A DNA stretch of 64,000 nucleotides from contig NC_092316.1 of the NCBI RefSeq assembly GCF_036785885.1, positions 49,547,001 to 49,611,000 on the forward strand, written 5' to 3'. Below, piece by piece: positions 1 through 11,334 of this stretch. The notes under the pieces were generated by a model, which worked only from the letters and a program-made list of their open reading frames with translations, was not told the origin of the DNA and searched no databases. The DNA is from Coffea arabica (lineage: Eukaryota; Streptophyta; Magnoliopsida; Gentianales; Rubiaceae). Position 1 is the stretch's first letter. Every line of letters begins with the position of its first letter. The translations under genes were made by a program, and so were the position numbers.

Positions 1-1979
1 ACATAAAACCTTTGTTCTTCTTGCTTACAACTACCCAAAATTCCTCGACCTTAATCTCATGTGACCTCGGTGACAGACCTTTCCCCAAAGTTTCACCGAA
101 GCGTTATTTTGAAGTTTAAATCAGAGTCTGCATGAACCACAAGAAAAAGATTACTTATATCCCAACAAGTTCGTCCAAAATCACTAGTCACAAAAGATTA
201 CCTCTTTGTTTTTCAAGATTTGAGAAAGGTCTTCAAATACATTAGCAGTATTCTACAAGAGTTGGGTTAGATTTAAAAAAAAATGTTTAAAGTACTTAAA
301 TAGAGGTCTATTAGAAGAAAGCAACATTTACCTACGAGTTATAGAACTTGGTTTAAGTTTTCATAGTCATGAATTTGGTCTTGTAAGTAGTAACATTGTA
401 CTAAATATCCTTATACCATATAAGATTGAGTTTTGATGAAAGAAGGGGTTGCATTTCAACCGCATAGGCAGGGACTTTTTGGGAATGTAAAATATTCTGT
501 AGTGTTTTACAAGCTATAGATACAAGTGAGGGAAGCTTGTGGTTAGGTATATTAATTGAAATACCCTTATTTATAGACATTTAAAACTCTATGTTATTGA
601 AACATCTGGGTATTTATGGTATGTGCAATTAATCTGCAACAATTTGTTGCTTTTGGTACAACACACATAAGCCTGTGGGTTTGTGAAATTACTTAAATGG
701 CCTTCATACATCATAAGTGCACTGTTTGACTAATGATCACCGAACTTGGAAATCACTTGTATAGGGAGCCCACAAGTGAAAGGGAATAAGAAAGACCAAC
801 CTTGCTCAACCGTCACCGTGATTAGAGCTCAGGTGTGGAAGCACCTTCTTTTAGATCTCCTTCTCTATCATTTATACCTGAATTTAATGGCCAGAAACGT
901 GGGCTTACTAATAGCTCCTGAGTTTCGGGGATTGGATTTTCTCTTGCAACCTTTGTCTGAAACAGAATGCCACGTCGTTTCCCCTCTCACCCGAGCTTAT
1001 TGCCAAAACACTCCATTTCTTTCTCATTATAGCCTCAATTAAATAGCCAGACGTTGGTAAGTTAATGCCCAACGGCTGCGTCGGTTTTCCATGCCTCCTC
1101 TTCACCTTCTTCAGTTTCAACCTTTTCATATTCTAGGATTGAGATATTTTTTTTATACCCTTGTATTGCATAAATCCTAAGCATGGAAACAATCACCGCC
1201 CACTGAAGCACGAAGTTGCGAAGGGTCTGACCAACAATCTTTACAAGGGTCATTAACTTAATTTGGGATTTGATGAGGCTTTCACTTGGCCTCTACTTCA
1301 TTTTGGTCCCATGTTTTCTTCATTCTGCTACAGTTTGTCCTTAACCACCTTCTATTGGTAAATTAATGACTCACTCACTTGAAGACCGACCGAATGTGGA
1401 CATTAGCAGCGCGTAGTCCTTCACCACAGAACTCCCTCAGCTTACTTGCTTCCTTAAGCCAAAAGCACCAAGAGTAGCTACTTCGACAAGAAAAGGCACC
1501 AACATCCCTGTGTTGCCTCCACTTTCAACTTCAACAGTCAGAGTAGTTGAAGCAGAAAGTTGCGGAGGGCCCTCGATCATGTATGTTCTACACTCATCAT
1601 GTAGATGCTGAAGTTGGGACCAAAATAAAGAAACCACCAAGAAGCAACGCATCTGACTGCTATCTATTACAACATCTATATGAGTTTACTACTATTCGTA
1701 TCACTAAATAAGTAGACATACATAATGTCTTATTCAACTACTCTGCTATCTATCTAGTAGTTTTTACCTGAAACAATTTCATAAATATTTGTCCATACAC
1801 CTTTGGGAACTTGGTGCATCTAATTATTTGTCTTTGAGAACTTCCTGATTCTAATATTGGGAGACTTTTATGTTGTTTGTCTTATAATCATACCTGCTTC
1901 TAATTATTTATCGCAACGTACTATTCTCGCAATGTATCATTATTTGTCCAACCAAAAAACCTTCTTCAACCACAGTCAC
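1..1979. other. Intergenic, no gene recognised
   Basis: Short open frames occur here (for example 746-1042), but none resembles a known family and none has a convincing splice context. A fragment near 285-335 (ending in a gtctattagaag-type string) matches the repeat units at 3590, 18700 and 19120. This shows that the terpene synthase flanking repeats extend into this stretch. Confidence 0.5.
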
Positions 1980-2165
1980 CAAACACCTGCGCGATGCGTG
2001 GGCACTCCTCCCCTAGTGTTACTATTGTAGTTCAGTTATTGCTCTCACGAGAACTGCTCTCCACAAATCCTCTATCCAAAGTGCGACCCACTTACATCAA
2101 CGGCGCTAAGCTTCTTATAACCCCAAATTACTCCATCCTCAAAAACAGACCCCCCCCCCAACAAG
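1980..2165. repeat. Terpene synthase flank repeat, diverged copy
   Basis: This resembles the units at 3590-3850, 18700-18905 and 19120-19395. They share the order TTCAATTATTCCC-like, CTCACCACAAATCCTCTATC, then a C-rich AGACCCCCC stretch. This is the most diverged of the four copies and carries a run of nine or more C. Confidence 0.6.
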
Positions 2166-2188
2166 ATGATGCGTCAGTCATTTTATAA

Positions 2189-2625
2189 CTAGAGCATAGT
2201 TTCAATTCACCAATATTCACAAAATAAACAAAATACTGCTGAAGTGTAGTGCCTATCTGGCGTAAAGTAAATTCTCGTCTTTATTAGTTATGGAAAGATA
2301 ATTACACCACTAAAATTTTTACCCTTTGATGATTTTAGTCGTTTGGTCCCAAAGGGTAAATATAGTGTACCAAATTTATCCTCCCATTGGAGAAAAATTT
2401 TCACCTTTTCTTCATTATTTGCGCATGAGTTTTCATTTGACTGCGTAGATTGCAGTTATATATTTCTCCCCTTCATGTAAGCCATCTGTCTTCCAACTTT
2501 CTTATTTTTCAAACCAGTAGAATATAACTTCCTTCAAATGTTACTAGTTGTTGTATTTCTGTCGAATGAGTTTGGTGTAATTTACTTTTGTTGGACTATT
2601 ATTGGAGCAGCTAAAATTTTTGATA
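2189..2625. repeat. Direct repeat, copy 1 (paired with 4931-5360)
   Basis: About 430 bp recurs with high similarity at 4931-5360. It starts at TAGTTTCAATTCACC and ends near GCAGCTAAAATTTTTGA. It includes a segment around GGTCCCAAAGGGTAAATA and TTTATCCTCCCATTGGAG. No coding sense is visible. The two copies bracket the duplicated terpene synthase promoter. Confidence 0.7.
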
Positions 2626-3183
2626 AAACTGAAGTTTACTAAAATCTTTTCATTTTACTCCCAAATTAGTCACAGTTTCAACTTTACCTAATTGAACTTT
2701 ACTTAATCTTGTCTTGTTGGGACACCAATAATGATTTTATTAACTTAATACTTTGTCACTAATTAGTCTTACTCATCGGAATCGCAAATCGAATTATAAA
2801 TGACCCTTATTTGTTTCATGGAGAAACTTTATTTTGTAACATGGAGAAACTAACATATATTTGGTTATATCAATCGAAGGTTGCATTTGATAAAACTGAA
2901 GTTTGAATGTATTAAAATTATTAAATCGCTAAGTATTAAATCAAATAAATTTGAGTGTATATCACATTTATTGATAAGTGATAAGCTCGCTTATCACTTA
3001 TTTTTGAAAGCAACTTTTGTCTAAAAAATTCAGTGTCACTTAATTAATTCAAGTGTTCAATCTTTGGTTATCAAATGCGTCTAAATATATTAAGATCTGA
3101 ATTTATTAAATTTAAGTGTTGAATTGAGTTATCAAACAGGACCTAAATCAAAAGTTTGTGTCTTAAGAACAAACTATTTACTA

Positions 3184-3511
3184 CTCCCTCCGTCCCACTT
3201 TGATAGTCTTGATTCTTTTTTCACACAGTTTAATAAAAAGTAGTTAATTTTGTTGGAACAATCAATTTAGGTAGCTATTTTCCTAAAATACCCTAACATT
3301 AATTAGAGTACAACTTTATGAGAACTTGAATTGATGGTAAAAAAAGAATCAACTCTCATTAAATGGAGTAAGTTTATAGTAACAACAACTTGCATTGAAT
3401 AAGGGTATTTTAGGAAAATTACAATACAACTATATTTTTCAATTGGAAAGTGGACTACAATTTGGGACAGACGAAAAGGAAAATAGGACTATCAAAGTGG
3501 GACAGAGGGAG
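3184..3511. mobile_element. Stowaway-like MITE
   Basis: The element has terminal inverted repeats, CTCCCTCCGTCCCACTTTGA at the left and the complementary TCAAAGTGGGACAGAGGGAG at the right. It is 328 bp long, non-coding and flanked by TA (3182-3183 and 3512-3513). These are hallmarks of Tc1/mariner-type Stowaway MITEs. The paralogous sequence near 19003-19018 shows the empty site with a single TA, which confirms the boundaries. Confidence 0.9.
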
Positions 3512-3589
3512 TACTATTTAGGCTCACAAAGACATGCTACCTAAGATCACCAAGTAACTCTTTCAGTTTTACCGGAGTCTATTGGAAGA

Positions 3590-3850
3590 AAACAATCACC
3601 AAGGATTGTAGTTCAATTATTCCCCTCGTGAATTGCTCACCACAAATCCTCTATCGGAATCGATATCCACTGACATCAAAACAACCAAATCAGGCTTCCC
3701 ATGTCCCCAAATAACTCCAATCCCCAGAAAGACCCCCCATCGACCGAGATTCCACTAAACTAACCTCAATACCACACAATTGATCACTTCTTTTTTGTTT
3801 TTTTTCCCAGAAACGATAGAGGACACAATTGATCACTTCACAATCAACCA
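3590..3850. repeat. Terpene synthase flank repeat unit
   Basis: This unit is closely similar to 19120-19395 and 18700-18905. It contains CTCACCACAAATCCTCTATC, AGACCCCCC and CACAATTGATCACTTC strings. It continues into sequence collinear with the region upstream of the intact terpene synthase (3850-4260 against 19370-20170). The 349 bp MITE present at 19640 is absent here. Confidence 0.75.
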
Positions 3851-4256
3851 GATATACACAATTTTATGTGTGCAAAACGAACTTGTGATATCTATTTGTT
3901 AGGCCAAATATTCGATATGTGTATAGTATTTAATTGAATGTAAACTAATAAAAAAAATATGAATGCGACAGACGACGCTACTTTCAAACAACTAATATTG
4001 ACTGTTACTTTTTCTAAAGCAATCATATCTTATCTTTTTATCCCTATATTTTATGCATTTCTACATGGATGTTTAGGTACTTGTAATAATATTTAAAATT
4101 CCAAACTACACAAATATCAATGGAACGCATTTTCTACAACTTTCAAAGACAAAACGTCTGTCATGTTATTAAAATCCTAAAAAAGAAGGAGTATTACAGT
4201 GTATTCAATTGAATGGTAGGTAATCAAAGAAATGGAGTATGATGTATATACTCCCA

Positions 4257-4570
4257 TTTAGCGATTGAAGTGCAAAGTGTGCATTTGCAATTGCGAGTCC
4301 ATCTGTCAGATATTATGTGGTGCCATCAATTTGTGAAACAGCTACTGCTCTCAGTCTGGCACAACCGGTGGGCATATCGCTCTCGTCGAAACTTGTCAAA
4401 TGCATGGTTCCTTCTTGAATTTCTGTGGCTGTGCATGGCTGGCCGGCTTTAGCACATAACCAAATAGCCCTTGTCAAATTCAATAATAATCAAAACGTGC
4501 CCAAATTAAGAAAAAAGTGTGCGGAAAAGATCTCTGATTTGAGAAATGGTTGTGGCTATAAATTAATGCT
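4257..4570 (+). pseudogene. Duplicated terpene synthase promoter without its gene
   Basis: The sequence is nearly identical to the region directly upstream of the intact terpene synthase (about 20170-20490). It includes CAACCGGTGGGCATATCGCT, TGGCTGGCCGGCTTTAGCAC and a TATAAATTA box at 4557-4565. Similarity stops just after the TATA box. Exon 1 does not follow; instead there is unrelated sequence with a short tandem copy of AGTTTCCAGAATTTGATGCT. The promoter is therefore orphaned. Small open frames across it are chance frames. Confidence 0.8.
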
Positions 4571-4930
4571 TAAGTTTCCAGAATTTGATGCTATAACTAT
4601 GAAAGCCAAAAGTTTCCAGAATTTGATGCTTAAACTGGTGCTAACTGCCGTAGTTATTGTATTTGTAATGAAAGAAATCAAAGGATATTTACAAATTCTT
4701 ACATTGATGGTATAAGTCTACAGATTCAGTGTGCTCCTTAGTGAGAAGTAGGCTGATGTGCTTGACAAGGGTAACTAAGTCTCAACCCAATATGTGGGTG
4801 CAATACGTTTATTTGACTGATTCCTCCTTGTGGATCAGCTTTATTGTACTGATTGTAACGTACATTTTACTGTTTAAGAATAAATTTTTAACTTACCCAA
4901 AAGAAATATATACCGAGAATTCCCCTCTAA

Positions 4931-5360
4931 CTAGAGTTTAGTTTCAATTCACCCATATTCACAAAATAAACAAAATACCCACTGAAGTGTAATGTCTATT
5001 TGGCATAAAGTAAATTCTTGTCATGTTAGTTATGAAAAGATAATTATACTTTACCCTTTGACGATTTTAGTCTTTTGGTCCCAAAGGGTAAATACAGTGT
5101 ACCAAATTTATCCTCCCATTGGAGAAAAATTGTCACCGTTTCTTCATTACTTGAGTATGAGTTTTCGTTTGACTGCATAGATTTCAGTTACATATTTCTT
5201 CCCTTCAAGTAAGCCATCCGTCTTCCAATTTTCTTATTTTTCAAACTAGTTGAATATAGTTTCCTTGGAATATTACTAGTTGTTGTATTTCTGTCGAATG
5301 AGTTGGTGTAATTTACTATTGTTGGACCATTATTGGAGCAGCTAAAATTTTTGAAAAGTT
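4931..5360. repeat. Direct repeat, copy 2 (paired with 2189-2625)
   Basis: This is the second copy of the 430 bp non-coding repeat. It lies between the orphan promoter and the broken terpene synthase last exon, where exons 1-6 would be expected. A rearrangement through this repeat is one way the exons could have been lost (inference). Confidence 0.7.
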
Positions 5361-5439
5361 AATTTTGAGTTGGGAAACAAAGAACAGCGTGTTATTTTAC
5401 AATATCAACTATGACTATTTGAATATTTGATACTTGCAG

Positions 5440-5608
5440 TTTGAACAAGAAATGGCAAACACTGCTTCAGCAGTGGAATCCTAGGTGAAGCAACATAGAG
5501 CAGCAAGCATCCGAGGGACAAATCGGGCATGCGTGGTAGCACATGAACCAACAAATCTTTAAACCTAGAACTCCTGATTTTGCTGCAGTCGAAATTTGGC
5601 GAATTTCT
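5440..5608 (+). pseudogene. Terpene synthase pseudogene, 5' part of last exon
   Basis: The sequence matches the start of exon 7 of the intact gene (23785 onward), including the upstream intron end (TACTTGCAG before TTTGAACAAGAA). Lesions are visible: an in-frame TAG where the intact gene reads TGCTAC, loss of several bases around the GTAACAGAGCAGC segment, and loss of the bases encoding the EELYR stretch. The copy then runs into a fold-back element near 5608 and resumes at about 6811. There are no upstream exons, so it cannot make a synthase. Confidence 0.85.
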
Positions 5609-6790
5609 AAGAATATTGTTAAAATTGAAAAAGTTCAGAAAATTGGGGTTATGGGGGGGGTAGTGGTGAATAAGGGGTCACCGCAATTGAGAGATGAGGC
5701 TACTAATTTAATTTTCATTTATTTTGGTTCGGTTTTTTTTTTTTTTTTTAAATGCTTCGCCGCTCATCAAGGTTGCCGACACCGACAAGCCTGACGACAA
5801 CTTGACAGAATATCAGGACACTTTTTGACTTTATCTACTTGAGAATAACTCAAGCGCGTTGATGGGTGATTTAAAAAATATTATTTTTCAAATAATTATC
5901 GAAACTCTCATTTTATTGGTAATTATTACATTCTATAAATATTGTTTAATGTTGCATTATTTATCATTATTCAATTTACCATTATCATTAAAAGTTTTTA
6001 AAATATGACTTACGTAAATTTTAGAGTGTTTTTAATAGCATACCAATTATTTAAATCCTAAACTCTAATTAAGCCTAATTTATTATTATTTAAGTTTATA
6101 TACTCATTATTATATTCTATAAATATTGTATTATTTATTATTATTGATTGCGATAATAATATTATAAAATATGACTTAGGTAAATAAAATTAATAATTTA
6201 ATAGCATACTTGATTATCATCTTAATTTATAAATTTAACATTATTCTAATATCATATTTTAAATTTTTTATAATTTTAGTTTATAATAGAATTTTAGTAA
6301 TATGATTTAATAATTTTAATTTGAAAAGTGTTTATATTGTAATTTGAAAATTAGTATTTCATGTAAAACGTAAAACCTAATTACGAGGCCTTAAACGGTA
6401 GGAAAAAAATTGGTCGCGCTACCTTTTATTAAACATTAAATAACTTATTAAAAATTACAGATGAATTAAATAACTTATTAAACATTACATATGAATTAAA
6501 TAACTTATTCAAAATTACATATGAAATAATAAAAGGTAGGAAGAATGGTTTGGAAAAAAAAAAAAAAGACAAAAGCTTCGCCGCTCATCAGTTGAGCGGT
6601 GATGAATAGGACCAAGATTCCTTAGCCGTTCACGTTTTTTAAATAAAAAAAAACGAACTAAAATAAAATAAATGAAAATTAAATTAGTAGCCTCACATTT
6701 CAATTGCGGCGATCCCTTATTCAGCAATTCCCCCCACATAATTCTAATTTTCTGAACTTTTTCAATTTTGACAATATTTTTAGAAATTCG
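5608..6790. mobile_element. Fold-back / inverted-repeat element in the pseudogene exon
   Basis: Two long inverted arms face each other, about 5608-5770 and about 6575-6790. Both carry GCGAATTTCTAA, a TTGAAAAAGTTCAGAAAATT string, a GAGGCTACTAATTTAATTTT string and GCTTCGCCGCTCATCA. The interior is very AT-rich and non-coding. The element sits inside the terpene synthase pseudogene exon, because exon homology continues on both sides. Exact ends are uncertain because the terminal repeat overlaps a GAAATT string in the target. Apparent open frames in the arms are part of the repeat. Confidence 0.7.
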
Positions 6791-6810
6791 CCCCCGCCCC
6801 CAACCACCCA

Positions 6811-7080
6811 CCCCAGGCTGCACTCCTTCGAGTTGTCAACTTGGGATCGGTGATAGATGTCGACGAATATACACGTGGGAGAATTCATGAAGTTACATCA
6901 ATTCAATATTTTTTTTTTTGGCAAATAATAGGAGCTTTTATTGATCAAAGCAATAAGGCTTGTACACATGGTAGGGGGAAAAAAGGCAAAAACCACTGCC
7001 ACATCTTTCTCCATCACGCAAGATACAACTTTTCTGCTATACTACTACATCAATTCAATATTCATTAAGCCCAATCTTGT
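6811..7080 (+). pseudogene. Terpene synthase pseudogene, C-terminal tail copy A
   Basis: This matches the last ~110 bp of exon 7 (GTTGTCAACTTGG, GATAGATGT, ACACGTGGGAGAA, TTCATTAAGCCC). It is interrupted at 6911-7045 by a retro-insertion. Relative to the intact gene it lacks the ATGACGAG-proximal codons and carries point changes. It is followed immediately by a second copy of the same tail. Confidence 0.8.
6911..7045 (-). mobile_element. 5'-truncated retro-insertion (LINE-type 3' end)
   Basis: The insert is 135 bp and starts with a poly-T run on the plus strand, so it is a minus-strand insertion ending in poly(A). It is flanked by a perfect 17 bp target duplication, TACATCAATTCAATATT, at 6894-6910 and 7046-7062. 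Just before the poly(A) on the minus strand is a CAATAAAAGCTCC string, a plausible polyadenylation signal. Length and structure fit a 5'-truncated LINE tail or a SINE. Confidence 0.85.
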
Positions 7081-7224
7081 ATATTTCCTCCCAAGGCTGT
7101 CCCCCTTTGAGCTGTCAATTTGGCATGTTTGATAGATGTTGATGAATATACACATGTGGGAGAATTCATGCTAAGTTACATCAATTCAATGTTCATTGAG
7201 CCCAAACTCGTACAAGTAATATCA
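7081..7224 (+). pseudogene. Terpene synthase pseudogene, C-terminal tail copy B
   Basis: This is a second, tandem copy of the terminal part of exon 7. It starts at the TTCCTCCCAAGGCTGTCC equivalent and runs to GTACAAGTAA, where the intact gene has GTATAAGTA. The normal stop codon is thus changed to CAA. Downstream sequence (7225-7541) stays collinear with the 3' flank of the intact gene (24106-24440). Confidence 0.8.
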
Positions 7225-7557
7225 TTGGTAACACATAATAAATCAATAACTGATTGTAAGGAAAAAAATAATGGTACTCAAAGCATAATCGTTAGTGAAT
7301 AATCTTTTTGGAAAAGAAAAGAGGTGTTAATGGAATAAAAGTGAAATGCAATCAACATTCCCCTATTTGTAGATGTTACTTTTTTAAGTATGTCAGTACA
7401 TGTGTGAAGTTTAAATTTGAAATTTATTTAATTAATTAAGATTGCATAATTGTGTTTCAAGGGCTTTCTTTTTTATTTTTTTCTTTGTTGTGTTAAACCT
7501 TGGATTGTGTTCTTTGTTGGTAGTTCCTGAGGAGTCTATTAAAGTCAATAGCCACAT

Positions 7558-8190
7558 TTTTTTTTGATAAAACACAAGTCAATATTATTGATCATCTCGC
7601 TGGAAAATCATCCAGCACGATTTCTTTGACAAAGTAATCTGCATTAATGGCAGAAAATACATTGAACATATCACAGGTATATTTGATCTGAGAAATCATA
7701 AGATTTAACAGTTACAAAATATAAGAAATTATACCGTGAATCACCAATCATCAAATCTGACCAATTGATCAAACCGCTCCATAGATATCTGTGCATGTCT
7801 ATTCCCTCAGATTTGCTATCCAACTGGTTTAAATTCAAAACTGATGTTGAGATCTGGCGAGAAGACCCAAGAAATTTTAGATCTATCATATAGATTTGAA
7901 AAAATTCTTAGATCTGAGAAAATACATAACAAAAAAAATAAAAACTAAACAAAACTCTCACCAGGATAGCCTAGTAGAGAAGAAAACTCTCACCAGGATA
8001 GCTTGAGAGAGAAGAAAACTCTCACTATAATACCCTAAGAGAAACTTTATTAAAGTAAGAACAAAGGAATACGAAAGGAGAATAAAGGAAGAGGAAGGGA
8101 GACCTTGGCTTAACACCAAAATCTCCCTCCTATGGAGGAAGAAGAGTAGAGAGAAAGTTGAGGGTAGAGAGGGAAAGGAGAAGGTTACCC
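7558..8190 (-). mobile_element. 633 bp poly(A) retro-insertion
   Basis: The insert is bounded by a perfect 16 bp target duplication, AAGTCAATAGCCACAT (7542-7557 and 8191-8206). On the plus strand it starts with poly-T, so the inserted RNA-like strand is the minus strand. The empty site is seen downstream of the intact terpene synthase (near 24436). Near the 5' end of the minus strand is a pyrimidine-rich region, followed by two tandem copies of a unit containing GAGAGTTTTCTTCTCT and GCTATCCTGGT. No long open frame exists. It could be an internally deleted LINE or a SINE-like non-autonomous retroelement. Confidence 0.85.
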
Positions 8191-8206
8191 AAGTCAATAG
8201 CCACAT

Positions 8207-8577
8207 AATATTGTGTGAACCTTCTGAGAAGAAATAAAGAATTTTTTCATGTTTGATTTCTCTTTGTTTATTAATCTTTTAATTTTAATGTCAAAACACT
8301 CACAATGTCGATTTCACTTCATTGAACTTTACTTAATCTTGTCTTCTTGGGTACACCAATAATGATTTTAGCTTAATACTTTGTCATTAATTAGTCTTAC
8401 TCACCGGAAATACAAATTGAATTATAACATGACCCTTATTTGTCTAAATCAGTAGCTTGTCTCTTAAGAACAAACTATTTACTATTTAGGCTTACAAAGA
8501 TATGCGGCTACCTAAGATCACCAAGTAGCACTTCCGCTTTTTACCAGAGTTGATTAGTTGAGTTAGATCTTTATGAA
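8207..8577. repeat. Duplicated terpene synthase flank
   Basis: The segment is collinear with 2680-2820 and then 3150-3560 (ATTGAACTTTACTTAATCTT, CACCAATAATGATTTTA, CTTAAGAACAAACTATTTAC), and with 18965-19100. It represents another copy of the local repeat unit, without the Stowaway MITE. No gene is seen. Confidence 0.7.
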
Positions 8578-9858
8578 ATAAGTTGTTGGGGAAAATGCAC
8601 TTTTAATCCCCAGTGTTTGAGATGTTGGACAATTTCATTTCTAAAGTTTCAGTCAAAACACATTTCATCCTCATACTTTTATAATTTTGACTGATTTCAT
8701 CCCTAAAATTTCAAGCAAATACATTTTATCCTCATAATTTCATAAATTTGACTAATTGAGAACAATTGATGAATTGTCAAATAATTTGAATGGAATATCA
8801 TTACTTGACCATAAAAAAACATTGGTTCAACAAAAACCTTAAAAATCTTTTTTTTTTAAAATTAAGTTTCTCATTTTCAGTACCAAAAAATAAGAAAACT
8901 AAGAAATTTTCAGTCACCATTACTCTCTTCTTAATTACAAATCGAACAAGAAGATCAAGAAGAAACGAAGTCGTGGAGAAAAATCCGATGATAGCCAATT
9001 GGAGAAATATTTCAAACAATCCCAATACAACCAATTAATGTGAAAGAAAGAATTATTTGGATTGTCATTTATTTGCAAAATATTATTTTATTGCATCATA
9101 TACATGTTTATGTCATTTAATCAGTGATTGAATTAATTATTGATAATTACAGTACATGCTGATCATGTCATGATATTTTGTCCAGATTGATTAGCAGGCA
9201 TTTAATTGTCCTCAATTGATCAAGTTTATGAAACTATGAAGATGAAATGTGTTTGAATGAAACTTAAACGACAAAAAGTTGTGATCCTCTCTCTATGTAG
9301 AGGAAGCTCTCTCTTAGGATAAAAGCCCACCTCCCTTTGGTGGGAGTTCAGCAACTTTCAAACTTTTTCAAAAAAGTTCTCATCATCCCGCACTTCTTCA
9401 CACATTTGCCCAACCATCATCACTTTCAATCTGGTCTGCAACTAATGCTCGTGCATTTTAGAACAACCATCATATACAAGGAACATTAAGGATGTTCCTC
9501 CAGAGGAAACACACGACAACTTAAATACTACACTTTATGATAGCTGAAGCCAGGTAAAACTTGTTTAATCGCTTCTTTTCCTTGCTCCCTTGTCTGAGGT
9601 AGTGTCTATACATGTGCATTTGTGTTCTCAGTGTTTATTGTTTTGTTTGGTTACTTCGTCACCTTTGACTTTAGCCGCGCTGGTCCTCTTTTCTCAGAAA
9701 GACGTGTCCAGCCGTGTCTTTGTCCCCTATGTTTTTTTGTCTTTGGTCCATAGTCACTCTATTTGTGATTTCCCCACTTTGATCCTGATTGGGAGTCGAA
9801 AAGGCATATCTTTTCTACTTTAGAGAGGGTTCACCCGTTAGCATCTCAGGATTTATCA

Positions 9859-11231
9859 ATGGAGGGAGATCTGATTGAGCTATTACAAAGATTTTCACTA
9901 GAGGGGAATGAGATCTCTGGAGCTAAGCTGGAGTTGGAGGATCTGACCAGTGGAGTGAAGGATTGTAAAGGAAGCCTGATAGGAAGAATTATGGGGGAGA
10001 AAATAGCAAACTTCACGGGGGTGAAGAACTTTGTGACTGCAGCTTGGAGTTATCCCAGGAATCTGACGGTAATGGAGCTGGGGCCGAATGTGCTCCAATT
10101 TAATATCCCAAACCAAGAAGATAAAGAAAAGAATAGTGACAGGAGGACCGTGGTTGATGGACAATCAAGTCTTAGTGTTGAACAGATGGTCAAAAGGGAT
10201 AGAAGACAACTATGGAGCCTTTGTTACTGCACCTTTGTGGGTCCAGATAACCTACTTGTGCATTGGCTCACCAAAAGGTAGGCAGGAAAATCGGAGTAGT
10301 GTTCAAAGATGTCAAAGAGGTTGTTATCCCTTAGGCTGGAGGTAAAGAAGGCAGGCATTTAAAAATACTAGTCCTTGCAGATCTGTCTAAACCCCTTCTT
10401 AGAGGAACTTTGGTGCATTTAGCAGGGTCACTTAAGTGGGTAGTGTTTAAGTATGAACGATGTCCAGACTTTTGTTATAGATGTGGAATAGTAGGTCATG
10501 GGGAACGTACTTGCAAGGAATACATAATTGCTTCAGGAAGTCTGTTAGACAACCAATATGGCCCATGGATGAGGGCAGGTAATAATAGAAGTCCTACTAA
10601 GGATCGAGTGGTGAGGGATGATATGGGGAAGGATAAAAGATATTGGAAGTTCCAAAATGGAGAAATGGTTGAAAGGGAAAAGAATAGGGTCCAATCTGGA
10701 GAGGTACTTTTGGAGACACTGAGGACCTGAGTACTAGGAACTAGAGGCAATCAGGATGTGATGAAAGAACAGGAAGGTCTAAGAGATGAACTTCAAGGCC
10801 ATAGTGACCTGTATAATAATAAGGGGGAAACTAGTGGAAGGGAGCGAGTAAGCAGTGCAGATTCTCAACCTTTGACCAAGGAGAAACAAGAACTCCCTCT
10901 TCCAGTACAGGACAATGTAGAGGAGAACCTGTCTCTAGCTGTTATAGAGGAAATGGAGGAAGACAGAGAATTGTGCACAAGATGGTTGGAACAGGAGAAT
11001 AGACTTCTAGAGATTCCAGTTAGGGAGGCAAGAATGCAGGAAGAGCTCCAAGGTACTGTTAAGCTTCAAAAAGCTATTAAAAAGCAAGTTAAAAGGTCTT
11101 TTAAGAAGCTGAAGTCCCCAATGAAAACTAGAAGGGCTCTGAAGGAGAGAAATGATCAGGATGTTATTCTTGCAGGAAGTGGGAAAAGAAAGGTACTGTT
11201 CAATGATGAGGACATGGAGGAAGTGTGCTAG
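9859..11231 (+). pseudogene. LINE ORF1 (gag-like RNA-binding protein), broken
   Basis: The ATG at 9859 opens a frame of 140 codons starting MEGDLIELLQRFSL. The N-terminal half resembles the DUF4283 domain of plant L1 ORF1 proteins. A frameshift near 10100-10280 moves the TGGPWLMDNQVLVLNRW motif to another frame, and a further shift follows. From 10410 a frame carries a CCHC zinc knuckle (CYRCGIVGHGERTC), the family's nucleic-acid-binding site. A TGA at about 10728 separates a charged tail (10758-11231). The protein would coat LINE RNA; here it cannot be made intact. Confidence 0.8.
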
Positions 11232-11334
11232 CAAGAGGGATCAGACAAAAGAGCCAAGACGTATGAGGTAGTTGGATTCACAGGAATGTCTGAGGTGGAG
11301 GTGGGTCCTTCCCTAATGGGGCCCTCCAAAGGAA

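Noticed and set aside
746-1253. Frames of 60-100 codons near the left edge
   Set aside because: No family resemblance and no consistent splice pattern.
6515-6823. Minus-strand frame of 102 codons and plus-strand frame 5543-5794 with similar peptides
   Set aside because: The similarity is caused by the inverted arms of the fold-back element, not by a gene family.
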